From positions 1 through 64,000 of the forward strand of contig NZ_JAVWNC010000003.1 in NCBI RefSeq assembly GCF_036637135.1: DNA of 64,000 nt, read 5' to 3'. Positions 24,160 to 32,577 of the stretch are shown here, piece after piece. Source of the DNA: Anaerorhabdus sp036637135. GTDB taxonomy: Bacteria; Bacillota_I; Bacilli_A; Erysipelotrichales; Erysipelotrichaceae. The position numbers were made by a program, and so were the translations under genes. How positions within the stretch are numbered: the first letter of the stretch is position 1; each line of letters starts with the position of its first letter. Below the pieces are notes generated by a model. It saw only the letters and a program-made list of their open reading frames with translations. It searched no databases and had not been told where the DNA came from.

Positions 24160-25641
24160 ATGTATCATATATCAGATGTAAAAAAATATTTAAGATGTCC
24201 AAAATTATTTTGGTTGAGTCATTATGAAAAATCTCTCCCATTTAATTCATATGTTCGTCTTGATGAAGCTGTAACAACTTTAGCTTGTGAGAAACTAGGA
24301 GTTACAGATTGTTTTTTAGGTGCTCGTGGCGATGAAGCGAGTAAAGCCCTTTTAGCGATGAATGACAATGAATGGATTGTTAAAGGAAGATTTGAAGCGA
24401 AACAATTACGTGCAAAAATACCATTCCTCCATAAAACAAACAATGGGTGGGATGTCTATTTCTTATTTTGTGGTAATCGTCCAAAAGATGATGACATGAA
24501 TTTTTATTGCAGTAGTATTTGGGTATTAGAAGAAAATGATATTAAAATCAATCAAATCTATATCTTACACTTTGATGAAAACTATGTTCGTTCAGATGAG
24601 TTAGATCCACATCAACTATTCCAAATTACGGCGGATTTTTTCAATGATAAAGGAAATCCGAGTAAAAATGTAAAGGATACAATCTTTAAGCGGTTACGTA
24701 ATTTAGAAGATATCCTTAACGGCATGGATGAAGTACTTCAATTAGATAAAGTAGAATGTACACGTCAAAATAAATGTACGAAAAAGAATAAGTGTCGTTT
24801 CTACGACAAGTGTTTTCCTAATGAAATAGAAGTTGAGGCAGATTCAATTTTAACATTGGTTTCTTCTCAACATAAATATGACATGCATCACGAAGGAAGA
24901 CTCAAACTAAAAGATGTTGACTTGGAACGAATTGAAGGTTCAAGGCAACAATTTGCACAAATTCGTGCAAGTCAAAATGATGGACTTTATGTAGATTATT
25001 ATTCACTTAAGATTTGGATTGAGAAAATTAAATTTCCAATCACTTTCTTGGATTTTGAATGGGAGACTTATGCAATTCCACCATTTAAGGGAATGAAACC
25101 ATATGATGTATTACCATTCGAATATTCTATTCATATTCTCTATGAAGATGGAACAATCGAACATAAAGAATACTTAGGTACTCGAGATTGTCGTAGACAT
25201 CTTGCGGAGAACTTAATGAAAGATATTCCTGCAAATGGAACTATTGTTGCCTATAATGCTGAAGGTGCAGAGAAAATACGATTAAAAGAAATGGCTGCAC
25301 AATTTCCTGAATATGCAAAAGAGTTAATGATTCTCTATAAGCGATTAGTTGACTTAGCTTTTCCATTTGTGATTGGTACAGTGTATGATGTAAGAATGCG
25401 TGGATATTATTCGTTGAAAGTATTAATGTCATTAATGGAAAATCAAAGTGGTTATCAAGATTTAGATATTCACCAAGGGATGGATGCGGTATTCCAATGG
25501 CGTTTATTGGATCAAGAAAATGATGATGTTGATCCTGAGGCAATTAGAAATCATTTAATTGAATATTGTAGTATGGATACATATGCAATGGTAGTGGTAT
25601 ATAAATGGTTGATGAGTTTAGTCGATAATTATGAAAAATAA
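24160..25641 (+). CDS. DUF2779 protein, predicted nuclease (Cas4-like plus DnaQ-like)
   Basis: 493 residues. The ATG at 24160 was preferred over the GTG at 24151 because the AGGTGA site overlaps that GTG. The N-terminus (ISDVKKYLRCPKLFWLSHYE) resembles the start of Cas4/PD-(D/E)XK nucleases, and a cysteine cluster (CTRQNKCTKKNKCRFYDKC, ~residues 204-222) could hold an iron-sulfur cluster. The C-terminal half has a DEDD-exonuclease-like strand (FLDFEWETYAIPPFKGM, ~residues 297-313) and ends with LIEYCSMDTYAMVVVY. The family is widespread and poorly characterised. It is monocistronic; the role is unknown. Confidence 0.75.
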   Translation: MYHISDVKKYLRCPKLFWLSHYEKSLPFNSYVRLDEAVTTLACEKLGVTDCFLGARGDEASKALLAMNDNEWIVKGRFEAKQLRAKIPFLHKTNNGWDVYFLFCGNRPKDDDMNFYCSSIWVLEENDIKINQIYILHFDENYVRSDELDPHQLFQITADFFNDKGNPSKNVKDTIFKRLRNLEDILNGMDEVLQLDKVECTRQNKCTKKNKCRFYDKCFPNEIEVEADSILTLVSSQHKYDMHHEGRLKLKDVDLERIEGSRQQFAQIRASQNDGLYVDYYSLKIWIEKIKFPITFLDFEWETYAIPPFKGMKPYDVLPFEYSIHILYEDGTIEHKEYLGTRDCRRHLAENLMKDIPANGTIVAYNAEGAEKIRLKEMAAQFPEYAKELMILYKRLVDLAFPFVIGTVYDVRMRGYYSLKVLMSLMENQSGYQDLDIHQGMDAVFQWRLLDQENDDVDPEAIRNHLIEYCSMDTYAMVVVYKWLMSLVDNYEK

Positions 25642-25717
25642 CTGAACAATGATGTATTGATATACCAAACTCGCAGCGAATCATTTATAATGTAATTAAG
25701 AAGAGGAGGTTTCGAGT

Positions 25718-26245
25718 ATGAGATTTGAAATCGTTGGACAACATGTTAGTATCACAGATGGAATGAGAGCGAAAATTGAAAATAAATTATCATTCCTAGA
25801 CAAGTATTTCTTAATTGATGAAGACACAATTGCACGTGTTGTTGTGAAAATCTATCCGACAACTCAAAAAATAGAGGTGACAATTCCAAGCAAAATTGGA
25901 TTGTTACGTGCAGAAGTCGAGCATGAAGATTTATATGCTGCAATCGACTTGGCGATTGATAAACTAGAAGATCAAATTCGTCGTCAAAAAACAAGATTAT
26001 CACGTAAACACAAAGATAAACTTGCGATGAGTTTTATTGAAATTGATGAAGAAAAATTAAGCACAGGAGACATTCCTGTAAAGACGAAAACAATTCAAGC
26101 AAAATCGATGGATTTAGAAGAAGCAATTCTTCAAATGGAAATGTTAGGACATAGTTTCTTTATCTACACAGATACTGAAACTGAAACAATTAGTGTTGTT
26201 TACCGTCGTAATAACGGTGGATATGGTTTAATTGAAACAGAATAA
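25718..26245 (+). CDS. hpf: Ribosome hibernation promoting factor, long form
   Basis: 175 residues. The N-terminal ~100 residues form the YfiA/RaiA fold (VGQHVSITDGMRAKIENKLS, then LYAAIDLAIDKLEDQIRRQK), and the C-terminal ~55 residues form the dimerisation domain (SMDLEEAILQMEMLGHSFFI, then ISVVYRRNNGGYGLIE). Long HPF pairs two 70S ribosomes into inactive 100S particles in resting cells. Strong GAGGAGG ribosome site, own terminator. Confidence 0.97.
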   Translation: MRFEIVGQHVSITDGMRAKIENKLSFLDKYFLIDEDTIARVVVKIYPTTQKIEVTIPSKIGLLRAEVEHEDLYAAIDLAIDKLEDQIRRQKTRLSRKHKDKLAMSFIEIDEEKLSTGDIPVKTKTIQAKSMDLEEAILQMEMLGHSFFIYTDTETETISVVYRRNNGGYGLIETE

Positions 26246-26252
26246 ATAAATG

Positions 26253-26283
26253 AAAAGGATGTTCGTATTTGAACATCCTTTTT
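26253..26283. terminator. Terminator between hpf and the membrane-protein gene
   Basis: AAAAGGATGTTC (26253-26264) pairs with GAACATCCTTTT (26271-26282), six-base loop, flanked by A's and T's, so usable in both directions. Confidence 0.88.
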
Positions 26284-26944
26284 ACATGCCTAAGTAATTT
26301 AATAAATTGAATAAGAACAATACAAATCCAAAACTAATCATTCCAGGTAAGAATGAGTGTGTTTGGTTGTACAAATAAGAAATAATAACTGTAATTATAA
26401 AATAAAACAAATAACCTTTTAGCCAAGCAATTACATCAAATGGTATATACGTAACCGTAAATAATAATGCGAATAGAAATCCTGACAATAGAATTACAAC
26501 AGCTTCTGCATGTTTTAACTTCAAACGATCTGTAACACATTTGAATACAAGAACATAATTCATAGCGAAGACAAATGTATTAACCAAGAAGATTGGAATA
26601 ATAAACCATGTGAATGAAGATAGGATTTCAGGATCAATAAATGGTAAGAATGCTTTTAAGTAAGTATGATTAGCCCAAACAATAAATGATAAAACTAAAA
26701 TACCAAGAATAGTAAAGAAGGTTGCTTCTTTAGAATCATCTTTAAATCGCTTGCCATGAATTTCGAGTAAATCCCAGTTCTGAATCATTAATAGTAAACC
26801 AGAAAGACTTACGGTAAAAGTATATGCAATTAATTGATTTTGTATAACCATATTTATCAATGGTGAAAAAATGGGGACGATAAGAAAGAAACAAATTGAT
26901 AATATGATTCGGCTATAGGGTAAAGTTGTAGACTGATTACTCAT
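26282..26944 (-). CDS. Multi-pass membrane protein, possibly a degenerate CPBP-type protein
   Basis: 220 residues with about six hydrophobic segments. The general layout recalls CPBP intramembrane proteases, but the EExxxR and FxxxH catalytic motifs are not visible (the comparable region reads VFKCVTDRLK), so enzyme activity is doubtful. It is convergent with hpf and shares its terminator. Start behind GGGGGTTAG. Function unknown. Confidence 0.6.
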   Translation of the reverse strand: MSNQSTTLPYSRIILSICFFLIVPIFSPLINMVIQNQLIAYTFTVSLSGLLLMIQNWDLLEIHGKRFKDDSKEATFFTILGILVLSFIVWANHTYLKAFLPFIDPEILSSFTWFIIPIFLVNTFVFAMNYVLVFKCVTDRLKLKHAEAVVILLSGFLFALLFTVTYIPFDVIAWLKGYLFYFIITVIISYLYNQTHSFLPGMISFGFVLFLFNLLNYLGM

Positions 26945-27099
26945 AATCTAACCCCCTTCGAGTGTACTTGAAAATTATATCAAGAAAGCAATAAAAATCA
27001 AGCCACAATATAGGTGAGAAAAAAATAGTATCTATAGTTACGAGAGAAATGGATGGTTTTAGTGAAATTTGTCATATAAATGGATTAGGAGGATACAGG

Positions 27100-27426
27100 A
27101 TGCTTACTAAAACATGGAGTGATAAAGAAAAAATTACATTTATAACCTTTTTAGCGAAAGGATATATGAATTCGATGAGACGAGTTCACTTATATCGTAT
27201 TTTTGGTGTGCAAGAAGGGCATATGCAATACGAGGGGGAATTAGGCTCACTGTATTTAGTGGATTCTGCATTACGATTATGTAGTTCAACAAGTGAGTTT
27301 ATTTTAAGAAATGAGTTTTTTGGATATTCAAAACCAAACTGGTATCGTGATTATTATTCGAAAAGTAGTTTTTATCGACTTAAAAAGCAAGCAATTGATG
27401 AATTTATTGATTGTCTTAACCTCTAA
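27100..27426 (+). CDS. Small helix-turn-helix-like protein of unknown function
   Basis: 108 residues from the ATG at 27100, supported by AGGAGGA 6 bp upstream; the in-frame ATG at 27049 has no such site. Mostly helical, no membrane segment. The C-terminus YYSKSSFYRLKKQAIDEFID resembles the sigma-region-4/ArpU-type helix-turn-helix end seen in small phage and mollicute regulators, and it may belong to the MG284/MPN403-like family; that link is from memory and weak. It is followed 31 bp later by an acyl carrier protein gene and then ptsI. Confidence 0.6.
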   Translation: MLTKTWSDKEKITFITFLAKGYMNSMRRVHLYRIFGVQEGHMQYEGELGSLYLVDSALRLCSSTSEFILRNEFFGYSKPNWYRDYYSKSSFYRLKKQAIDEFIDCLNL

Positions 27427-27457
27427 AAAATGATAAAATCTCCGTGAGGTGTGAGAC

Positions 27458-27685
27458 ATGGAGACATTCAACACAATTAAAAGTTACCTTGAAAAATCAA
27501 TAGATAAGAGATGTGAAATCAAGGAAGAAACAACTTTTGAAGAATTAGGGCTAGATTCTTTCGGGGTTGTTGATTTTGCGCTTGGCTTGGAAGAAGCATT
27601 GGGGATTACTTTTTTTGATGAAGAATTACATGATATTAACACTATCAAAGATATGGCTGATATAGTAGATCGTCATATAATTTAA
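27458..27685 (+). CDS. acpP: Acyl carrier protein
   Basis: 75 residues, the usual ACP size, acidic. The phosphopantetheine-attachment motif is GLDSFGVVDFALGLEEALGI: DSF in place of the usual DSL, with the serine kept (~residue 32). It stands alone, without fatty-acid synthesis genes, 12 bp upstream of ptsI, so it may serve a process other than bulk fatty-acid synthesis (a carrier for teichoic-acid or phospholipid enzymes is possible). Confidence 0.85.
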   Translation: METFNTIKSYLEKSIDKRCEIKEETTFEELGLDSFGVVDFALGLEEALGITFFDEELHDINTIKDMADIVDRHII

Positions 27686-27697
27686 GGAGGGATATCT

Positions 27698-29404
27698 ATG
27701 TTGAAAGGTATTGCAGCATCATCGGGAGTAGCAATTGCAAAGGTTTATAAATTGCAACAACCTGAGCTTAAAATTGAAAAAGTACAAAGTTCTTCGGACG
27801 AAGAAATTGCAAAGCTAGAAAAAGCGTTTGAAAAAACAATCGCAGACATTGAAGTAATCAAAGCAAGAGCAGCAGGTAACTTATCTGAAGAAGAATTAGC
27901 TATCTTTGATGCCCATTTGATGATGGCAAATGACCCAGAATTAAAAGGTCAAATCGAAGAAATGATTAAATCAGAAGGTATTAATGCTGAATATGCTACT
28001 GAACAAGTAGCTAACATGATGGTTGGTATGTTTGAAAGTATGGATGACGCATATTTCAAAGAAAGAGCAGCTGATGTTAAGGATGTTACTTTCCGCCTAC
28101 AATGTAATCTTGCTGGCGCAATCATCCCTGATTTAACAACTATAAATGAAGAAGTAATTATTGTTGCAGAAGATTTAACACCTTCTGATACAGCACAATT
28201 AAATAAAAAATATACACTAGGTTTCGCTACTGCAATTGGTGGTAGAACTTCACATTCAGCTATTATGGCTAGAAGTTTAGAAATTCCAGCGGTTGTAGGA
28301 TGTGGCGTAATCATGGAAGAAGCTAAACAAGGAGATATACTTATCCTTGACGCTATTGATGGCGTAGTTATTCTAAATCCATCTCAAGATCAAATCGATG
28401 AATACAGTGCTAAACGCGCTAAATTTAGCGAAGAAAAAGAAGCTCTTAAAATTTTAATTAATGAAAAGAGTGTTACATTAGATGGTCATGAAGTTGAACT
28501 TGCAGGTAATATTGGTACACCAAAAGATGTTGTTGGTGTTCTTGCAAATGGTGGAGAAGGGGTTGGTTTATACCGTACAGAATTCTTGTACATGGATAGC
28601 GAATCTGATTTCCCAACAGAAGATGAACAATTTGAGGCTTATAAAACAGTTTTAGAAGCAATGGATGGTAAGAAAGTAGTTATTCGTACTTTGGATATTG
28701 GTGGAGATAAGAAATTAAGCTACTTCACATTCCCTGAAGAAATGAATCCTTTCTTAGGATACCGTGCTATTCGTCTATGTTTAGACAGAACAGATATCTT
28801 TAGAACTCAATTACGTGCATTAATTCGTGCGAGTGCTTATGGACGTCTATGTATTATGTTCCCAATGATCGCAACTTTAAAAGAATTTAGAGCTGCAAAA
28901 GAGTTATTCAATGAAGAAAAAGCTAAATTGATTGCTGAAGGCGTTAAAATTGGTGAAAAAATTGAAGTTGGTATCATGGTTGAAATTCCAGCTGCAGCAG
29001 TTCTTGCTGATCAATTTGCTAAAGAAGCTGATTTCTTCTCAATCGGGACAAACGATTTAGTACAATATTCAATGGCTGCAGATAGAATGAGTGAAAAAGT
29101 ATCATATCTATACCAACCTATGAACCCATCATTATTACGTCTTATCAAGATGGCTATCGATGGAGCTCATAAAGAAGGTAAATGGTGTGGTATGTGTGGA
29201 GAAATGGCAGGGGATGAACTTGCTGCTCCAGTATTGCTAGGACTTGGTCTTGATGAATTCTCAATGAGTGCTTCAAGTATTCTTCGTGCTCGTAAGATGA
29301 TTCGTTCATTAAAGAAATCTGATATGGAAGAACTTGCTGCTAAAGCACTTGCAAGTGAAACTATGGAAGATGTCGTTGAACTAGTGAAAAATAGTTTAAA
29401 ATAA
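27698..29404 (+). CDS. ptsI: PTS enzyme I (phosphoenolpyruvate-protein phosphotransferase)
   Basis: 568 residues, normal length. Phosphorylated His in GGRTSHSAIMARSLEIPAVV (~residues 182-201), PEP-binding signatures GEGVGLYRTEFLYMD (~residues 287-301), DIGGDKKL and SIGTNDLVQYSMA, and the catalytic Cys region WCGMCGEMAGD. It passes phosphate from PEP to HPr to drive PTS sugar uptake. ptsH is not adjacent; an ACP gene precedes it, an uncommon setting. AAGGAGGGAT ribosome site. Confidence 0.97.
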   Translation: MLKGIAASSGVAIAKVYKLQQPELKIEKVQSSSDEEIAKLEKAFEKTIADIEVIKARAAGNLSEEELAIFDAHLMMANDPELKGQIEEMIKSEGINAEYATEQVANMMVGMFESMDDAYFKERAADVKDVTFRLQCNLAGAIIPDLTTINEEVIIVAEDLTPSDTAQLNKKYTLGFATAIGGRTSHSAIMARSLEIPAVVGCGVIMEEAKQGDILILDAIDGVVILNPSQDQIDEYSAKRAKFSEEKEALKILINEKSVTLDGHEVELAGNIGTPKDVVGVLANGGEGVGLYRTEFLYMDSESDFPTEDEQFEAYKTVLEAMDGKKVVIRTLDIGGDKKLSYFTFPEEMNPFLGYRAIRLCLDRTDIFRTQLRALIRASAYGRLCIMFPMIATLKEFRAAKELFNEEKAKLIAEGVKIGEKIEVGIMVEIPAAAVLADQFAKEADFFSIGTNDLVQYSMAADRMSEKVSYLYQPMNPSLLRLIKMAIDGAHKEGKWCGMCGEMAGDELAAPVLLGLGLDEFSMSASSILRARKMIRSLKKSDMEELAAKALASETMEDVVELVKNSLK

Positions 29405-29412
29405 GTTAAAAT

Positions 29413-29446
29413 AAGAGTGTGAGTGTTCACACTCTTTCTTTTTTTG
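29413..29446 (+). terminator. Terminator after ptsI
   Basis: AAGAGTGTGA (29413-29422) pairs with TCACACTCTT (29427-29436), GTGT loop, then a T-rich run. Confidence 0.88.
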
Positions 29447-29458
29447 AGGAGAATTCAA

Positions 29459-29929
29459 ATGAAAAAAGTAATTTTTATATCAAGTACAGGAGGACATCTG
29501 ACTGAATTGATGCAACTTGCACCAATGTTTGAACGTGTAGATGCAACCTTAATTACAGAAAATACCGCATCTAATAAATCATTAAAGGATAAATATGGAG
29601 ATAAGTTTACAACTCTTGCTTATGGTACTAAACAACATTTATTCTCATATTTATTTATCTTTTCTTTCAATATTTTAAAATCACTTTTTCTTTTTATTAA
29701 AATTAGACCTGACTATATAATTACGACAGGAACACATACGGCTGTACCGATGTGCAAAATTGCTCATATGTTTAAAAAGAAAGTTATTTATATTGAAACA
29801 TTTGCGAATGCGAAAACACCAACTCAAGCAGGAAGGATGATTTATCCAATTGCTGATTTATTCATTGTGCAATGGGAAAGTATGCTTGAGTTTTATCCAA
29901 ATGCTGTATATGGGGGGTGGATTTTCTAA
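29459..29929 (+). CDS. Alg14-like membrane subunit of a UDP-sugar glycosyltransferase (PssD/Cps14F type)
   Basis: 156 residues from the ATG at 29459 (GAGGAG site; the longer in-frame reading starts inside the ptsI terminator). N-terminal KVIFISSTGGHLTELMQL is the Alg14/PssD signature. A hydrophobic segment (~63-82) should anchor it to the membrane, and ITTGTHTAVPMCKIAHMFKK follows. With the next gene it should form a two-part enzyme like eukaryotic Alg13/Alg14, which adds a sugar to a lipid-linked sugar in capsule, exopolysaccharide or cell-wall glycan synthesis. Stop and next start overlap (TAATG). Confidence 0.85.
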   Translation: MKKVIFISSTGGHLTELMQLAPMFERVDATLITENTASNKSLKDKYGDKFTTLAYGTKQHLFSYLFIFSFNILKSLFLFIKIRPDYIITTGTHTAVPMCKIAHMFKKKVIYIETFANAKTPTQAGRMIYPIADLFIVQWESMLEFYPNAVYGGWIF

Positions 29930-30408
29930 TGATACTAGTTACTTTAGGAACACAGGATAAATCGTTTCATCGATTGCTTGAGTCAATTGAAAAACAAATA
30001 GAACAAGGGTTGATTCAAGATAAGGTCATTGTACAAGCAGGCTATACTAAATTTGAATCTAAACACATGGAGATATTTGATTATATTGATCGCGATGAAT
30101 TTGCGAAATTGTTATTAGAGGCAGATTATATTATCACCCATGGTGGTGTTGGAACGATTATGACAGCATTAAAAAGTGGCAAAAGAGTTATCGGTGCTGC
30201 AAGACTTGCACAGTTTGGTGAACATCATAATGATCATCAGACACAAATATTAGAAAGCTTTGATGAACAAGGAAATTTGATTTATGCCAAGGATTTAGAA
30301 CACTTGGATGAATATATTAAAAGAAGCAACACGTTTAAGCCGAAAACGCTTGTGAGTAATACAGATTCATTTATCAAACTAATTGAAGATTTTATGGAAA
30401 AAAACTAG
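29929..30408 (+). CDS. Alg13-like catalytic subunit of a UDP-sugar glycosyltransferase (PssE/Cps14G type)
   Basis: 159 residues from the ATG at 29929. N-terminal MILVTLGTQDKSFHRLLESI and the sugar-nucleotide loop YIITHGGVGTIMTALKSGKR (~residues 65-84) are typical of PssE/Alg13 and of the C-terminal half of MurG-like enzymes. It partners the preceding Alg14-like protein. No other polysaccharide genes surround the pair, so the acceptor is unknown. Confidence 0.85.
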   Translation: MILVTLGTQDKSFHRLLESIEKQIEQGLIQDKVIVQAGYTKFESKHMEIFDYIDRDEFAKLLLEADYIITHGGVGTIMTALKSGKRVIGAARLAQFGEHHNDHQTQILESFDEQGNLIYAKDLEHLDEYIKRSNTFKPKTLVSNTDSFIKLIEDFMEKN

Positions 30409-30435
30409 AAAACATCTATTAAATCAAAATGAATA

Positions 30436-30541
30436 TGATATAATGTCAATGGCTTTAATGAAATGCGTGACGTTTCGAAGAAATCAATTTTTTATAGTAA
30501 CTACTGATAACCTTCGAACGCATGTTTTGAAGGTTTTTTTA
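30436..30541 (+). promoter_or_regulatory. pyr operon promoter and transcription attenuator
   Basis: Extended -10 TGATATAAT (30436-30444) is followed by a leader with two mutually exclusive hairpins. The terminator is AACCTTCGAA (30509-30518) with TTTGAAGGTT (30526-30535) and an 8-T run ending at 30540, 12 bp before pyrC. The antiterminator uses CTTCGAACGCAT (30512-30523), which can pair with ATGCG (30463-30467) plus TTCGAAG (30474-30480). No recognisable PyrR-binding loop is seen, so the signal is not obvious. Confidence 0.78.
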
Positions 30542-30551
30542 TGGAGGTTAT

Positions 30552-31832
30552 ATGGGAAGATTATTTCAAAATGGAACTGTATATATCAAAGGAAAATTTG
30601 AAGAGAAGGATTTTATTATCGATGATGATGGTTGTATTGTCACTGCAGATAAGATTGATGTTGATGATGTAGAAGAGATCATTGACTGTGCAGGATTGCA
30701 TATTTTTCCAGGCTTCATTGATCCACATGTACATTTAAGAGAACCTGGTTATTCTTATAAAGAAACAATGAGTGCAGGCACAAAAGCGGCAGCACACGGT
30801 GGATATACCACAGTATTTGCGATGCCAAATATTAATCCTGTACCAGACAGTGTTGAAAATATAAAACAATTAGAACAACACATCGAACAAAATGCTTGTA
30901 TCCATGTATTACCCATTGCATCAATAACAAAAGGACAAAAAGGTGTTGGAGAACTGGTAGATTTTGACCAATTAATCAAACATACTTATCTATTTTCTGA
31001 TGATGGTAAAGGTGTACAAGAAGATGACATGATGAAAGTAGCTATGCAAAGTTGTGCTAAGAATAATGCAATTGTGATAGCGCATTGTGAGGATGAAAGA
31101 TTATTAAAACCAGGTGGTTGTATTCATGATGGTAGTAAGGCTAAGGAATTTGGCTTAATAGGAATATCTAGTGCTTCTGAATATGAACAAGTAAAACGTG
31201 ATATTGATTTGGTTCGAGAAACAAAATGCCAATATCACATTTGTCATATATCAACGAAAGAATCAGTTGAATTGTTAAGACAGGCAAAAAAAGAGGGATT
31301 GCCTGTAAGTGGTGAAGTGACTCCACATCATTTGTTCTTATGTGAAGATGATATTGTGGAGAATCATGGACGTTTTAAAATGAATCCTCCTCTTCGTTCA
31401 AAAGAAGATCAAGAAGCTTTGATACAAGGATTACTGGATGGAACGATTGATTGTATTGCGACAGATCAAGCACCTCATAGTGCTGATGAAAAGAACTGTA
31501 CAATGGATAAAGCGATGATGGGTATTGTAACAAATGAAATCGCATTTCCATTAGTTTATACAAAATTAGTTAAAGAGAAAAAATGTAAACTTGAAGATGT
31601 GATGGAATGGATGAGTGGAAGAGCAGCAGATGTATTTGGTGTTGATGGTGGTGAAATTGTGAATTTTGAAAAAGCGAATATCACAATATTCAATCTGTTA
31701 GATCGCCAATTTGTTCGACCTCAAGAATTTGAATCAAAAGGAAAAAGTACTCCGTTTGAAGGACAATGGTTACAAAGTAAATGCTATATGACTATCTGTG
31801 ATGGAGAAGTAGTTTATAGAAAGGGCCTGTAA
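30552..31832 (+). CDS. pyrC: Dihydroorotase
   Basis: 426 residues, the class I type. Metal site FIDPHVHLREPGYSYKETMS (~residues 56-75), then HCEDERLL (~residues 178-185), HICHIST and DQAPHSADEK. It closes N-carbamoyl-aspartate to dihydroorotate. First gene of a five-gene pyr operon lacking pyrB, carA, carB and pyrR, which must lie elsewhere or be absent. Ribosome site GGAGGTTAT. Confidence 0.95.
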   Translation: MGRLFQNGTVYIKGKFEEKDFIIDDDGCIVTADKIDVDDVEEIIDCAGLHIFPGFIDPHVHLREPGYSYKETMSAGTKAAAHGGYTTVFAMPNINPVPDSVENIKQLEQHIEQNACIHVLPIASITKGQKGVGELVDFDQLIKHTYLFSDDGKGVQEDDMMKVAMQSCAKNNAIVIAHCEDERLLKPGGCIHDGSKAKEFGLIGISSASEYEQVKRDIDLVRETKCQYHICHISTKESVELLRQAKKEGLPVSGEVTPHHLFLCEDDIVENHGRFKMNPPLRSKEDQEALIQGLLDGTIDCIATDQAPHSADEKNCTMDKAMMGIVTNEIAFPLVYTKLVKEKKCKLEDVMEWMSGRAADVFGVDGGEIVNFEKANITIFNLLDRQFVRPQEFESKGKSTPFEGQWLQSKCYMTICDGEVVYRKGL

Positions 31833-31833
31833 T

Positions 31834-32577
31834 ATGAAATCTGTACAAACCTATCGAATAATACAAAATGTGATGTTAACTAAAAATGTTTACAAAATGA
31901 TTCTTGAAGGGGATACAAGTTGGGTTGAAAAACCTGGACAGTTTATCAACATTACTGTAGATAATGGATATCTCAAGAGACCTATTAGCATAAGTGATTG
32001 GAATGATACAACACTTACAATTATCTATAAAATAGTTGGTGATGGAACAGAGTGGATGTCACATCAACAACCTCAACAAATCCTTGAGGTACTTGTGGGA
32101 TTAGGAAATGGGTTTGATTTAGTTTCGTCTAAAAAAGCATTGATTGTTGGTGGTGGGGTAGGAGTACCGCCATTATATCGATTATGTAAAGAATTAATTA
32201 AACAAGGAACTCAAGTTGAAGTTATTCTTGGATTTAATACATTGAATGAGAGTTTCTATGAAGAAGAGTTTAAACTACTAGGTGCAAATGTAACTGTTTG
32301 TACGGTAGATGGAAGTTATGGAGTTAAAGGATATGTATCCAATGCAATACAGGGTGAGTTAAAGCATTATCCATATTATTCTTGTGGTCCATTACCGATG
32401 CTAAAAGCAGTATTTGATTCATCTAATACCCAAGGGCAACTCTCGTTTGAAGAAAGAATGGGATGTGGATTTGGTGCGTGTATGGGATGTAGTTGTAAAA
32501 CATTGACAGGATATAAAAGAATTTGTGTTGAAGGACCAGTCATGAAAAGTGAGGAAATCTTATGGACAAAAGACTAA
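31834..32577 (+). CDS. pyrK: Dihydroorotate dehydrogenase B, electron-transfer subunit
   Basis: 247 residues. FAD-binding region PGQFINITVDNGYLKRPISI (~residues 35-54), NAD-binding GGGVGVPPLYRLCKEL (~residues 107-122), and a C-terminal [2Fe-2S] cluster with cysteines in MGCGFGACMGCSCKT (~residues 209-223) and in KRICVEGP. It passes electrons from PyrD to NAD+. It overlaps pyrD by 16 bp. Confidence 0.95.
   Translation: MKSVQTYRIIQNVMLTKNVYKMILEGDTSWVEKPGQFINITVDNGYLKRPISISDWNDTTLTIIYKIVGDGTEWMSHQQPQQILEVLVGLGNGFDLVSSKKALIVGGGVGVPPLYRLCKELIKQGTQVEVILGFNTLNESFYEEEFKLLGANVTVCTVDGSYGVKGYVSNAIQGELKHYPYYSCGPLPMLKAVFDSSNTQGQLSFEERMGCGFGACMGCSCKTLTGYKRICVEGPVMKSEEILWTKD

Noticed and set aside
26282..26944. 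CPBP-family protease
   Set aside because: The overall hydrophobic pattern is similar but the EExxxR and His motifs are not found; left as membrane protein of unknown function.
30383..30601. 72-codon + strand ORF across the pyr leader
   Set aside because: Runs through the promoter, attenuator and pyrC start with no ribosome site; not a gene.
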